Below, in pieces: positions 14,534 through 23,063 of a stretch of 36,158 nt of DNA; position 1 is the stretch's first letter; each line of letters begins with the position of its first letter. The notes beneath the pieces are model-generated. The model ran no database searches, was not told where the DNA came from, and saw only the letters and a list, made by a program, of their open reading frames with translations. The position numbers and the translations under genes were made by a program. Source of the stretch: an uncultured Armatimonadota bacterium (GTDB lineage Bacteria > Armatimonadota > Fimbriimonadia > Fimbriimonadales > Fimbriimonadaceae); the NCBI GenBank assembly GCA_903833215.1, contig CAILEM010000063.1, positions 1 through 36,158 of the forward strand, given 5' to 3'.

Positions 14534-15946
14534 ATGGAAATCACAATCGACCCAAGCTTTGGCCCGACGTACAGGCAAATCGCGGAAAAGATCCGGTCAA
14601 TGATCCTGGATGGTGAACTCCCTCCAGGGGCATGCCTACCATCTGTCCGCGCCTTGTCCACCATGGTCGGCACATCTACTTTGACCGTCCATTGCGCCTA
14701 CAAGCTGCTTGCAGACCTTGGCCTTGTCGAATCACAACCACGGCAAGCGACGAGAGTTATCAGACGGATCGCCGGTGATAGTGGAAGGATCATGCTCGAT
14801 CGCCTTCCCAACTACGGTCCTTTGTCCAGTTTCGAGGTCGTTGCCCAGTCGAGTGGGATTCGCTCCATGGCATCCTCCATCGGCGACCCATCGCTTTTCT
14901 ATTCTCAAGACCTTTTGACTGAATTCCACCAACTCCGAAGCGGAGATCCCTGGGACTTCTACTACTCAAATCCAGCAGGCGCGCCAGAGTTACTAGAACA
15001 GGTTGCGCGCCTACTATGCCAGGACAGGATTGCATGCAATGAGTCAGATCTCGTGATAACCGACGGTAGTATGCAAGGCATCTCCCTCTTACTAGATATT
15101 GCAACTCGCCCTGGAGACTCCGTCCTCGTTCAGGAACCTGGCCGTCTTTGGCTCAAAGAGCTATTGCTATCCCATCGGCTGACCGCTATCCCAATTCGAT
15201 CCGGCACTGATCCTATCGACCTCGACCATGTCGGAAGATGCATCGAGCAACATCGCCCGACTGCAATGATCCTCAGCCCAGATTTTGGTCACGCAACTGG
15301 ATTGGTCATGAGTGAACGGGACCGCCTTGACTGCATACGGCTAGCTCGCGACAATGATGTTCTCATCATCGAAGATGGGGCAACCAGACCCCTGCGGTTT
15401 GGGGCACGAAGCGAGATGGCGCTAACCGCGCTCGATTCAACGACATGCGCTTATGTAGGCTCATTTTCCTACAGCCTCTGTCCAGGTGTAAGAACTGGAT
15501 TTCTGCGGCTATCGACGAAACTTCGACTGCCTGCGATTACCGTTGCTCAAGCGAAGGGGCAAGGTGGATCGAGGTTCCTTCAGCTTTGCCTTGCCCGTTA
15601 TCTTGGGAGTGGTGCCTATGAATCTCACCTCGCACGGATTCTGCCTCGGTATCGTGCTCGAAAAGATGCCATGCTTTCCGCTTTGGCGACAGCAATGCCC
15701 AGGTCCATCACTTGGACGAAGCCCCAAGGCGGACTCTCAACTTGGGTGGGGTTAAGTCCGGGCACGTCTGCCTCCGAGTTGTATGCGAGAGCGATCAAGC
15801 TCGGTATTACCTTCGCTCCTGGGCAGCTATTCCTTACCGCAGGAGATCCACAGCGATACCTGCGTCTCTCCTACGGCATGCTAGAACCTGCCGAGTTACG
15901 GGAAGCTACTCGAGTATTGGCCAAAATCGTGAAGACCCCAACATAG
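14534..15946 (+). CDS. MocR-type regulator with aminotransferase domain lacking the PLP lysine
   Basis: I take the ATG at 14534 (470 residues), which begins MEITIDPSFGPTYRQIAEKIR, the normal start of a MocR protein; a longer frame from 14405 overlaps the divergent gene. A GntR winged helix spans about 8-80 (LPSVRALSTMVGTSTLTVHCAYKLL in pieces). A fold-type I aminotransferase-like domain follows to the end. Typical landmarks are altered: the usual GSFSK(S/T)LxPGxRxG box reads GSFSYSLCPGVRTG, with Tyr313 in place of the lysine that binds PLP. The SPDFGHATG segment stands where SPSHQxPTG is usual. IIEDG (Asp281) and the LRLSYG arginine remain. It may bind a different ligand or non-covalent PLP. 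Target genes are unknown. Confidence 0.85.
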   Translation: MEITIDPSFGPTYRQIAEKIRSMILDGELPPGACLPSVRALSTMVGTSTLTVHCAYKLLADLGLVESQPRQATRVIRRIAGDSGRIMLDRLPNYGPLSSFEVVAQSSGIRSMASSIGDPSLFYSQDLLTEFHQLRSGDPWDFYYSNPAGAPELLEQVARLLCQDRIACNESDLVITDGSMQGISLLLDIATRPGDSVLVQEPGRLWLKELLLSHRLTAIPIRSGTDPIDLDHVGRCIEQHRPTAMILSPDFGHATGLVMSERDRLDCIRLARDNDVLIIEDGATRPLRFGARSEMALTALDSTTCAYVGSFSYSLCPGVRTGFLRLSTKLRLPAITVAQAKGQGGSRFLQLCLARYLGSGAYESHLARILPRYRARKDAMLSALATAMPRSITWTKPQGGLSTWVGLSPGTSASELYARAIKLGITFAPGQLFLTAGDPQRYLRLSYGMLEPAELREATRVLAKIVKTPT

Positions 15947-16054
15947 TACGAGAACCAAACTTTCCTCGCGGATTTAATTTTCTCATCGTCCGGAACGATT
16001 CGGCACAAGATTCCGCGGCGAGATGGGCTCTGAAAATCTCGTTTGCCGCTTCGT

Positions 16055-17932
16055 TTAAGGAGTTTGCCGGAGAAGCCCTGAAGTACGAAACCTTAGTTGC
16101 ATATCGAAGATGATCGGGGTGTATTCGCCGGATGTAAATTGAATGCGAAATCTCGTCGTCTCGACGGCGGGAAAATCGAATGTCGATGGTCCCCAAGCGG
16201 ACCCGATTTTCGACCCGAGATACGGCAGGCCGTACGTCGAGCCGTCTTGGTTGACGGTGGCGGCCACTCTCCAGGCATTGCCGTCCCAGTACTGCAAAAC
16301 AAACCCTGATGTCCGCTGGCCGTACTCACCGATGACCACTTCGTTGATCAATTTCTTACTGTCAAAATCGCATTCCAGCCACTGGTCCGAGATGTTCGAC
16401 CCCTGCCCAGCCTGCCAGCAAGTTCCCCAATTCCCATCGAAAGCGTTCGCTGGGCGCATGGTCGCATCCCAGAAAGAGGAAGCGGAATACGACTGCCCCG
16501 TCGCCAAGTCTCCCAAGGGCCCTAGCCCACCACAGCTGTAAACCTCAAATTCGAACAATATGGGCGTTGCCGTACCTGCCAAGTAGCGTAAGCGAACTTT
16601 ACTGCCAGTAACAACTGGAAAGTCATAAGCTGTTGGCCCTGAGCCAATCGCTGTTCCAGTGAATGCCGCTTGCCAAGCTTTGCCAGTCCAAACGTCGATC
16701 TCAAACGACTGGGTTCGACCACCGTACTCACTCAGGACGACGCGACTGATGCTCTGATTCCTTCCTAAGTCCGCCTGAATCCACTGATTCGAAAAAGCGC
16801 TTCCTGACGTGGCTTGCCAATTTGTCGAGTAAATTCCATCGAACGCGTTCGCAGCCGCCTGCGAAGAGTCCCACGCCGAACTTGCTGAGTAGCTTGACTT
16901 GGGTAAACCTGAAACCAGATTGGGAGACCTTGCATTCCCATTGACGACCGCCCTGACAGCATCGATGCGCTGAGTTCCCTCGTACAAGGTTGGGCAAAGC
17001 CAACCTCCCTCGTCATTTTCGTTCCAGGCGTACATCAAGACCGCATTTGCCTGACAAACCGCCGGGTTGGCGGCAGTCCACTCGAAAGACTGATTCAGGT
17101 GGGTCGCTATCTCGTTCGGCGTCGCCTTTTCCACCCACCCATTCGTCGGATAAGTAATCCATGGGGTCACATGCACGATTCGCGGACGTGGATCCCAACC
17201 CGTCGACACCCAAGGAATGACCTGCATGCCGGACGCCTTAGCCCCCTCCCAGCCCGCCTGCTCGTCCGCCATGAGTTGCCTGAACGGTTCGCCGTTTGAG
17301 CCGAATGCTGCGTAAGCGCTTACCGCGTCAGCACCGATCGCCAAAGCATCAACGGGCTGTCCGAGAACAACAATGTAAGGGTTGCCCGCTTTGTTTTTGA
17401 TCGATAACTGACGGAGGTTCGCAATGTCGGCGGCACTGTAATTTCCAATTCCGAATAGGTACAGCAACGGTCGCCCGGACAAGAGTTTTTGATAGCTTGG
17501 ATTCTTGAAATAGGTCTTGGTGAGGGTGGCAAAATCAGGGTTCGGGTTGACGTTTAGGATAAGGCAGAACTTGATCAAGCGCCTCAAAGCACTCTTTAGG
17601 TACAGCTCTCTCGCGTAAGCGAGACCGGTGTTACTCGGATAGTAGTCGAATGCCCAGTAGTCGAGCCCAGCACTGTGAGCGTACTGGATCTCTTGGTCCA
17701 TGATCGCCTGGGAATTGCCATTAACAGCAACCGAGTTGACGCCGTTGACCTTTGCAAAGAAGGGGAGGCGGACATGAAACACACTGGGCGAAAGCGTTGT
17801 GTTAACGATCTTCCCGACGGAGTTACCAGCACCTGTCCATGCATCCCAACGGATCGCACCGACCAGCGGACGGGCTTGCGCAATTGCGGCAAGTATGCCC
17901 AGAACAACCGCCGAAACAAACCTTGATTTCAT
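16055..17932 (-). CDS. secreted GH99-like glycosidase with two F5/8C discoidin domains
   Basis: This encodes 625 residues. A signal peptide (MKSRFVSAVVLGILAAIAQA) precedes a TIM-barrel-like domain (about 22-330) with LDYWAFDYYPSN, PLLYLFG, VIPWVSTGWDPRP and MYAWNENDEGGW, the pattern of GH99/WbsX-like and GH71-like proteins. Two F5/8 type C (CBM32-like) domains follow, at about 345-470 and 475-612, each opening with SYSASSxWD and xANAFDG. They bind sugars at cell surfaces or polysaccharides. AGGA lies just before the ATG. It converges with the MocR gene and has no operon partner. Substrate is unknown; an alpha-mannan or complex glycan is a guess. Confidence 0.8.
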   Translation of the reverse strand: MKSRFVSAVVLGILAAIAQARPLVGAIRWDAWTGAGNSVGKIVNTTLSPSVFHVRLPFFAKVNGVNSVAVNGNSQAIMDQEIQYAHSAGLDYWAFDYYPSNTGLAYARELYLKSALRRLIKFCLILNVNPNPDFATLTKTYFKNPSYQKLLSGRPLLYLFGIGNYSAADIANLRQLSIKNKAGNPYIVVLGQPVDALAIGADAVSAYAAFGSNGEPFRQLMADEQAGWEGAKASGMQVIPWVSTGWDPRPRIVHVTPWITYPTNGWVEKATPNEIATHLNQSFEWTAANPAVCQANAVLMYAWNENDEGGWLCPTLYEGTQRIDAVRAVVNGNARSPNLVSGLPKSSYSASSAWDSSQAAANAFDGIYSTNWQATSGSAFSNQWIQADLGRNQSISRVVLSEYGGRTQSFEIDVWTGKAWQAAFTGTAIGSGPTAYDFPVVTGSKVRLRYLAGTATPILFEFEVYSCGGLGPLGDLATGQSYSASSFWDATMRPANAFDGNWGTCWQAGQGSNISDQWLECDFDSKKLINEVVIGEYGQRTSGFVLQYWDGNAWRVAATVNQDGSTYGLPYLGSKIGSAWGPSTFDFPAVETTRFRIQFTSGEYTPIIFDMQLRFRTSGLLRQTP

Positions 17933-18013
17933 ATTCCTAAGTCAAACCCAATTGACTAACGATTCAGACTGGCTAGCCGATTTGAAGTTCACCAACCAAA
18001 TACAAAGCAGCGA

Positions 18014-18562
18014 TCATGGCAAGGGCGCTTTCTGAAAATCCACACCAGCCCACGCTGCGAGGATACAACCAAGCCATGAGCTTGTTGGATAGGGCTGACG
18101 GACAATGAGACGAATCCGCTTTGGAGCATGAATCTCGAACGCCCAGCTTGGAAAGCTATCTTCACCTAAGCCACCGTCTTGAATCTGCTTAATCGATTTA
18201 ACATCTGCTTTCAAGATTCGGCGACGCTTCTCAAGTCCTAGAAATCGAATCACGAAGATGACTTCGTCATCGCGGATTTGGAATGTTCTCCGCGCAAACA
18301 CTAAGTAGGAGGCTAAAACCGCGAATCCCATGCCCGCCGCGAAAAAAGGTGCGAAGGTTTGTCGACCAGCAGAATCACTCTTTTCACCCTCTTGAATGAG
18401 AAGCGTTATCAGAATCCCGTTCCATTAAAGGAGCCACACGACGAAGAATGCATTCATGCATCTCATACCTGCCGATCGATGGTCAATCGTTACACACCCA
18501 TCAACCGAGCTATCGACGCGAAAACCCTTTGGCGGATCGATAAATAGTGGCTCAAGATCCAT
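18014..18562 (-). pseudogene. two-TM PH-like protein gene with in-frame TAA
   Basis: One reading frame runs from ATG 18562 to 18014 and is broken only by TAA at 18425-18427. It opens with MDLEPLFIDPPKGFRVD and GCVTIDHRSAGM. The first membrane helix would read AFFVVWLL-stop-WNGILITLL, where the WNG matches the 'fWxGf' of a widespread family with a PPGhxhe start, two helices and a C-terminal PH-like half. The second helix is APFFAAGMGFAVLASYLVF, followed by RTFQIRDDEVIFVIRFLG and the helix-rich tail. The stop sits within the conserved helix, so the protein is probably inactivated. A 5' fragment of a paralogue lies at 10496-10615. Confidence 0.7.
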
Positions 18563-18871
18563 GCTTTTGATGTTACGCAAATTCTGAGAGTCATCGCATA
18601 ACGTCTGAACTCGGACTTCCTCTTTCACCACTGATACAAGAATCTTCTCTTTGCTTGTCAGATCGCCATAAGGAGCCGTCAAACGACCGACATTCGATGA
18701 ACTTTATGCCCTCAAGCATGAATATCAGGCAAAAAGTCGCCTGTCAGCGTAACCGTAAAAGCCATGACATAGTTAGTAGTCGCAGGGTGAACTAGCTCCC
18801 AGAGCGGTCGAGGACAAACCCATTCTCAATCCGGTTCGACAGTCAACAGTGCGACATTGTACTATTGATCC
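18563..18871. other. intergenic region, possibly holding decayed coding sequence
   Basis: The 309 bases before the cyclophilin gene have no intact gene. On the minus strand fragments in shifted frames read like coding (MAFTVTLTGDFLPDIHA, then IKFIECRSFD, then PYGDLTSKEKILVSVVKEE), which may be a gene broken by frameshifts upstream of the two-TM pseudogene. I cannot name a family. The cyclophilin promoter is at the right end. Confidence 0.3.
18835..18865 (+). promoter_or_regulatory. candidate promoter of the cyclophilin gene
   Basis: TTCGAC (18835-18840) and TACTAT (18860-18865) are separated by 19 bases. The ATG follows after 6 bases, and no ribosome-binding site is present, so the transcript is probably leaderless. 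Confidence 0.45.
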
Positions 18872-19453
18872 ATGAGCCTAACCATATTCGTCGCCATGCC
18901 ACTTTTCTTAGGAGGACTTTCCGGCGCTCTGGACAAGAACCCCCGGGTCAGGATCGAGACGTCGTTGGGAAGCATTGAAGTCGAGATCGATGCCAAACAT
19001 GCTCCTGCGACCGCAGCCAATTTTCTCCGGTATGTGGAGGCAGGGCGATATTCCGGCGGTCGGTTTCATCGAACCGTGACGATGCAGAACCAGCCGGACA
19101 AGAAGATCAAGATCGAAGTCATTCAGGGAGGCGTCAACCCAACCTTTGAGAAGCAAGACTTCCCTGCCATTGATTTGGAGCGTACAAACGTGACCGGCCT
19201 GCACCACCTCAACGGCACAATCTCAATGGCTCGCGATGGTGCAGATACTGCAACCTCTGACTTCTTCATCTGCATCGGCCCCCAGCCGGAACTGGACTTT
19301 GGAGGAAAGCGAAACCCAGACAGCCAAGGCTTTGCCGCTTTTGGTCAGGTTCGAAAAGGCATGGAAGTCGTGCGCAAGATTCAAAAGTCCAAAGCCGAAG
19401 ACCAGGGCCTCAAGCCACCCATCGATATCTTGTCGATCAAACGAATCCCTTAG
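18872..19453 (+). CDS. peptidyl-prolyl cis-trans isomerase, cyclophilin type
   Basis: This encodes 193 residues. A hydrophobic N-terminus (SLTIFVAMPLFLGGLSGAL) suggests export to the periplasm. The cyclophilin core is clear: VRIETSLGSIEVEI, HAPATAANFLRYVEAGRY, FHRTV, IQGGVNP, TISMARDGADTATSDFFICIG and FAAFGQVRKGMEVV. The active-site Arg is in FHRTV. An insertion (QNQPDKKIKIE) lies between FHR and IQGG, longer than in PpiA/B. It would catalyse proline isomerisation during folding of exported proteins. It stands alone, converging with the activase gene. Confidence 0.9.
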   Translation: MSLTIFVAMPLFLGGLSGALDKNPRVRIETSLGSIEVEIDAKHAPATAANFLRYVEAGRYSGGRFHRTVTMQNQPDKKIKIEVIQGGVNPTFEKQDFPAIDLERTNVTGLHHLNGTISMARDGADTATSDFFICIGPQPELDFGGKRNPDSQGFAAFGQVRKGMEVVRKIQKSKAEDQGLKPPIDILSIKRIP

Positions 19454-19514
19454 GCACTGAGCCATCAAAAACAAACGCCAGCGCTGCCGGTTGTGGTGGC
19501 GACGACGTTATTCG

Positions 19515-20273
19515 CTAGCCAACTTCGACTCGAACGCCACCACGCAAAACAATGGCGTCTCTGAGTTCATCGAGGCGGTCACTTGACATTGAAGGCACGC
19601 CAGCCAGTGGCACTCGAATGCCAAGGGCTTCGTACTTGTGGCGACCTAGTGAGTGATATGGAAGCAACTGGGTTTGCGCCACTTGCCGCGAAATGCGGGC
19701 TATCTCTGAAAGATGCCGACCGTTAACGTTGGCTCCATCGATCAATGGACACCTCAAAATGACATTGGCTCCAGTTGCCACCAGTCGCTTCCGAGTCGCC
19801 GCGATGGCCCGATTGTCGACGCCGGTCAACTCCTGGTGTTCCACGGAGGAACTGGCTTTGTAGTCCAAGAGGAAAACATCGGTGATGGGAAAGAGCCGAG
19901 CTAAAAGGGAGGATCCAAACAACCCGGTCGTATCGAGGCACGTATGAAAACCAAGACTCTTCGCTTCAGTCAGTAGTTGCACAAGAAACTCCGGCTGCGC
20001 AGTGGGCTCTCCGCCGGATACGGTGAGTCCGCCTCCGGACCGTTCGTAGAAGGCACGATCCAACTCCACGACCTCTAATATTTCATCAGCAGTGGCAGAT
20101 CGAGATTTTGGCGCTGATTGACCCTTGAGCCAAGGTCGAGCCCAAGATTCAGGGTTATGGCACCATCTGCAGCGGAGTGGACATCCTTGGAAGAACACCG
20201 TCGTGCGGATGCCCGGGCCGTCGTGCATCGCTGATCGTTGGATGTCAAAGATCACCCCGGTCAACTTAGTCAT
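19515..20273 (-). CDS. glycyl radical enzyme activase (radical SAM)
   Basis: The ATG at 20273 gives 252 residues; the frame is open further upstream but that part overlaps the enzyme gene. The radical SAM cluster motif CPLRCRWC (Cys31, Cys35, Cys38) follows DGPGIRTTVFFQG, the activase signature, and HNPE follows it. GGLTVSGGEPTAQPEFL is the SAM-binding GGE loop. The extra ferredoxin-like domain with eight cysteines seen in many GRE activases is absent, so it is compact, as PflA is. It would cleave SAM to make a 5'-deoxyadenosyl radical and put the glycyl radical on the adjacent enzyme. The gene overlaps that enzyme gene by 8 bp. Confidence 0.88.
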   Translation of the reverse strand: MTKLTGVIFDIQRSAMHDGPGIRTTVFFQGCPLRCRWCHNPESWARPWLKGQSAPKSRSATADEILEVVELDRAFYERSGGGLTVSGGEPTAQPEFLVQLLTEAKSLGFHTCLDTTGLFGSSLLARLFPITDVFLLDYKASSSVEHQELTGVDNRAIAATRKRLVATGANVILRCPLIDGANVNGRHLSEIARISRQVAQTQLLPYHSLGRHKYEALGIRVPLAGVPSMSSDRLDELRDAIVLRGGVRVEVG

Positions 20274-22383
20274 GAACCGTCCGCTCCAGAATTTCTCGCT
20301 GTATGTCGGGAGCAAGATCCACAAATCGAGCACTAAATCCGCCAACTCGAACCATGAGATGCCCCCACTTTTCCGGTTCCAAGAGTGCCGCCTCCAGGTC
20401 TGCACGATTGACGACAGTGATCATCGCCTGCGCACCTCCCTTCGCGAAATACACGTCGAGCAGTGACTCAAAAAGTGGGCGTCGGCGTTTTACTAGGTCT
20501 GGGGAGAACTTCATGTTCTGAACTGCCCCCGCGTGCAAACTCGCGTCAAGCTTAACCAGTGAGTTGATGAACGCGGTCACTCCATTTCGATCGTTTCCTG
20601 GAGCCGGATTGTTCGCATTCGCAAAGGTATCGCCTGAACTCCGGCCGTCCGGAGTTGCTGGCGTCAATTGGCCAAAGAGCACATTGACGGAATTGTTAAT
20701 GATCACGATGTGGTGGCGATCCCAACCAATCCTTTCCCCGGCGCGGTTAGCACTTCCACAAGCTTGTTCGTGAACACGAACCGCCCACCGATCCCCATTA
20801 GGGTCATCGTTGCCATATTTCGGAGACGACACCAATGAATGCCGCAGGTCCTCGCTACCTACCCAATTGGCACGAATCGCCTCCCGCATTGCATCAAGGC
20901 TTACTCTCGTGTGTTCGATGGCCGCAAACGAATCCGCGACATTCGTGTTCCCATAAGTCTCGACACAGGCGGTCACATATCGACTTCCCCCGGCAAGCAA
21001 CGTCTTATCCCGGTTGACGCAGTCACTTCCGAGGACACTGGCGACAATGAATGCTGCCTCTGTTCCGGTGACATCGTAGATGTGACGCTGATAGGCGGCA
21101 AGCGCCTCCATTCCACGATCGACTTCCAGGCAGTAACGCTGCCACAGCTCGTCAAGAGAGTTCGGCACCGATCCCATTACGCCCATTGCCACGCCTGTCT
21201 GAGGATGAACACCACCAAAGAGCGCGATCAGAAGGCACAGTGGCAGATTCATGACGCCATTCGGCGACGACACGCTACAGTGACTCAAAACCGTTTCCCC
21301 GCAGCCGTAGGGCAGATATTGCTCGGCTTCTTCCTCCGTAACTCTAAACGCCCGAGAAACGGCGGGGACATAGACGTCGTCGTTATAGAGAATCGGAAAC
21401 GTCACGCCTTCCGCAATGCTATCAAGCCCCCGCCGAAGCAGGTCCGGATCCTGGCCACCGTAGAACCGGAGGGATAGCTGCGGCTGATCTCTGCGAACAC
21501 GACGGCTCGCCTCAATCGCAATCCGGGCGAATGCGTCGGCGGCTTCTGGGTTCTTTCGCCCTTTCCCTCCAACAATGACGCGGTTATTCCACTTGTTGTC
21601 GTACTGTGAGATCAGGTCCCAAAGCGCCACAACCAGATCGGTAGCACTCTCGTCAGTCAGGCTGCCATCTTTCAAGTCTGCTTGGAGGTAAGGGCCAAGG
21701 ATGTCGTCCAGCCGACCATAGTTCCAAGTCCCTGATGAAAGGGCGACGATCCAAAGCAATTGAATCGCGTCTCGGACTGAAGCTGGTGGGCGATTCTGGA
21801 TCGCTAGCAATGAATCGGCTATGTCGGTTGAGCCAAGCTGACGGGCCTGATCGACATAGGTGGAAATGACCCTTCTCAGGATCGCGCAAAGAGACTGAAC
21901 CGGTGCCGACCAGAGCGGCGACTCCTCTGTGTTCTGTTGAAGCCCAGCAGTACCCCAACTGAGTAGTTTCTCGTAATCGAGCACGATCCCACCGATTCGG
22001 TAAAGCGGGAATGCCGGTCGAGACTCCGTCATCCATTCATCGCTTGGCAATGCTTTGGATGCTTCGAAGGGTGCAGACTCGCGAATGAGTTCCCTGGTTG
22101 TTCGTCCTTTCCAGAACTCGAACATCGATTGGACCGCTGCATTCGGCCGATGATTACATTGGGCGAGGATGCGGGCGACGTCGCAGTAGTAGCCGAGCCC
22201 ACCAGGCTCCAAACTGATCCCGACATACGGGTAAGCGACTCTCCCCGCAAACCTGTCGCCCGGTTGAATCGGCTGGAACAGCAGCGGCAAGAAGACCTCA
22301 AGAACCCGCGTCTCGCGCTCCACAGCCGGAAGGTTCCAAACTTCTTGGCAACGTTGGGTGATGAGCAGTTCGCGTTCTAGCAA
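20266..22383 (-). CDS. glycyl radical enzyme of the pyruvate formate-lyase superfamily
   Basis: This 705-residue protein is a complete glycyl radical enzyme. The radical site is RVGGFSARF near the C-terminus (Gly682), preceded by VVNRADLEAALLEPEKW. The active-site loop reads YLPYGCGETVLSHCS: Cys361 is the thiyl residue and Glu363 the usual general base of GCxE-type members. Pyruvate formate-lyase has two adjacent Cys there, so this is not PFL. Known classes include diol and glycerol dehydratases, choline lyase, and hydroxyproline and isethionate enzymes, but GCGET does not match any I can name with confidence. It starts at TTG 22383, with a GGGG about 9 bases upstream. It forms an operon with its activase. 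The radical is oxygen-sensitive, implying anoxic or microoxic use. Confidence 0.85.
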   Translation of the reverse strand: MLERELLITQRCQEVWNLPAVERETRVLEVFLPLLFQPIQPGDRFAGRVAYPYVGISLEPGGLGYYCDVARILAQCNHRPNAAVQSMFEFWKGRTTRELIRESAPFEASKALPSDEWMTESRPAFPLYRIGGIVLDYEKLLSWGTAGLQQNTEESPLWSAPVQSLCAILRRVISTYVDQARQLGSTDIADSLLAIQNRPPASVRDAIQLLWIVALSSGTWNYGRLDDILGPYLQADLKDGSLTDESATDLVVALWDLISQYDNKWNNRVIVGGKGRKNPEAADAFARIAIEASRRVRRDQPQLSLRFYGGQDPDLLRRGLDSIAEGVTFPILYNDDVYVPAVSRAFRVTEEEAEQYLPYGCGETVLSHCSVSSPNGVMNLPLCLLIALFGGVHPQTGVAMGVMGSVPNSLDELWQRYCLEVDRGMEALAAYQRHIYDVTGTEAAFIVASVLGSDCVNRDKTLLAGGSRYVTACVETYGNTNVADSFAAIEHTRVSLDAMREAIRANWVGSEDLRHSLVSSPKYGNDDPNGDRWAVRVHEQACGSANRAGERIGWDRHHIVIINNSVNVLFGQLTPATPDGRSSGDTFANANNPAPGNDRNGVTAFINSLVKLDASLHAGAVQNMKFSPDLVKRRRPLFESLLDVYFAKGGAQAMITVVNRADLEAALLEPEKWGHLMVRVGGFSARFVDLAPDIQREILERTVHD

Positions 22384-22832
22384 TGTTTGTTACCCCGGCG
22401 GATGTCTCAGATCCACAGCAAAACGGTTGTCAACCATGCTCAAAATCAGAATCGGGCTCTGGGATGTGCTAACGAATCTTCCCGTCGCAGACGCCCGACT
22501 GGAAAGGCAGCGCCGAATCAACGGAAGTGTCATTCGGAGCAACCAGCAAGTGGTGCTCTTCCTCGAATCATGAGACAGCCGCCTTTGGATTCGCATGGAT
22601 ACCTGCTGTGTCAACTTTACCGCGTGAGAGCCGTGTACCGTCGGTGTAGGTTGCTGGTCAGCGTAGTTTTGGTCCCAGGCGTGTCGAAAAGACTAGTCCA
22701 ATTTTGGATATTGAGGGCTGTGACTAGAAAGATCATCCAGTCGCAATCGCCCAATCCACCCTCCCTGGCCATGAACTACTCGAATAGCGACATATGCTCT
22801 GGCTTGGATCGTCGTACAATAGAAGTGACGAC
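22384..22832. other. intergenic region with no convincing gene
   Basis: These 449 bases lie between the glycyl radical enzyme start and the next TA pair. The open frames have poor coding character. The best small candidate is a 45-codon plus-strand frame from 22436 (MLKIRIGLWDVLTNLPV...), without recognisable homology. TACAAT at 22815-22820 may be the -10 for the downstream antitoxin gene. Confidence 0.4.
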
Positions 22833-23063
22833 ATGAAAATGATCAGCATTGAGGTTCCAGACATGTTGGCAAATCGCTTTGAAGCTGCCTCTGACAGAGA
22901 GAAGTTGATTTGGGCTTATCGACTTGCCAGCATAGTTGAGGAAGACGCTCCACCTGAGGAAATACAGTCAATAATGGGCGAAATAAAAGCTTGGCAGGTG
23001 GACAACGGCGTCTCTGATAATGACTTCGACACCGTTTTTGCTGAGCTAGCTGCCGAAGATTGA
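22833..23063 (+). CDS. antitoxin-like protein upstream of a PIN toxin
   Basis: This encodes 76 residues from the ATG at 22833, which is better than an upstream ATG at 22794 that lies before the likely -10. The sequence MKMISIEVPDMLANRFEAAS resembles the start of small antitoxins of the RHH or related type, followed by an acidic helical tail (VEEDAPPEEIQSIMGEIKAW). Its stop overlaps the TTG start of the PIN toxin gene, so they are coupled. The antitoxin family is uncertain. Confidence 0.6.
   Translation: MKMISIEVPDMLANRFEAASDREKLIWAYRLASIVEEDAPPEEIQSIMGEIKAWQVDNGVSDNDFDTVFAELAAED

Noticed and set aside
20839-21477. 212-codon plus-strand frame opposite the glycyl radical enzyme
   Set aside because: It is antisense to strongly conserved coding sequence and has no family features.
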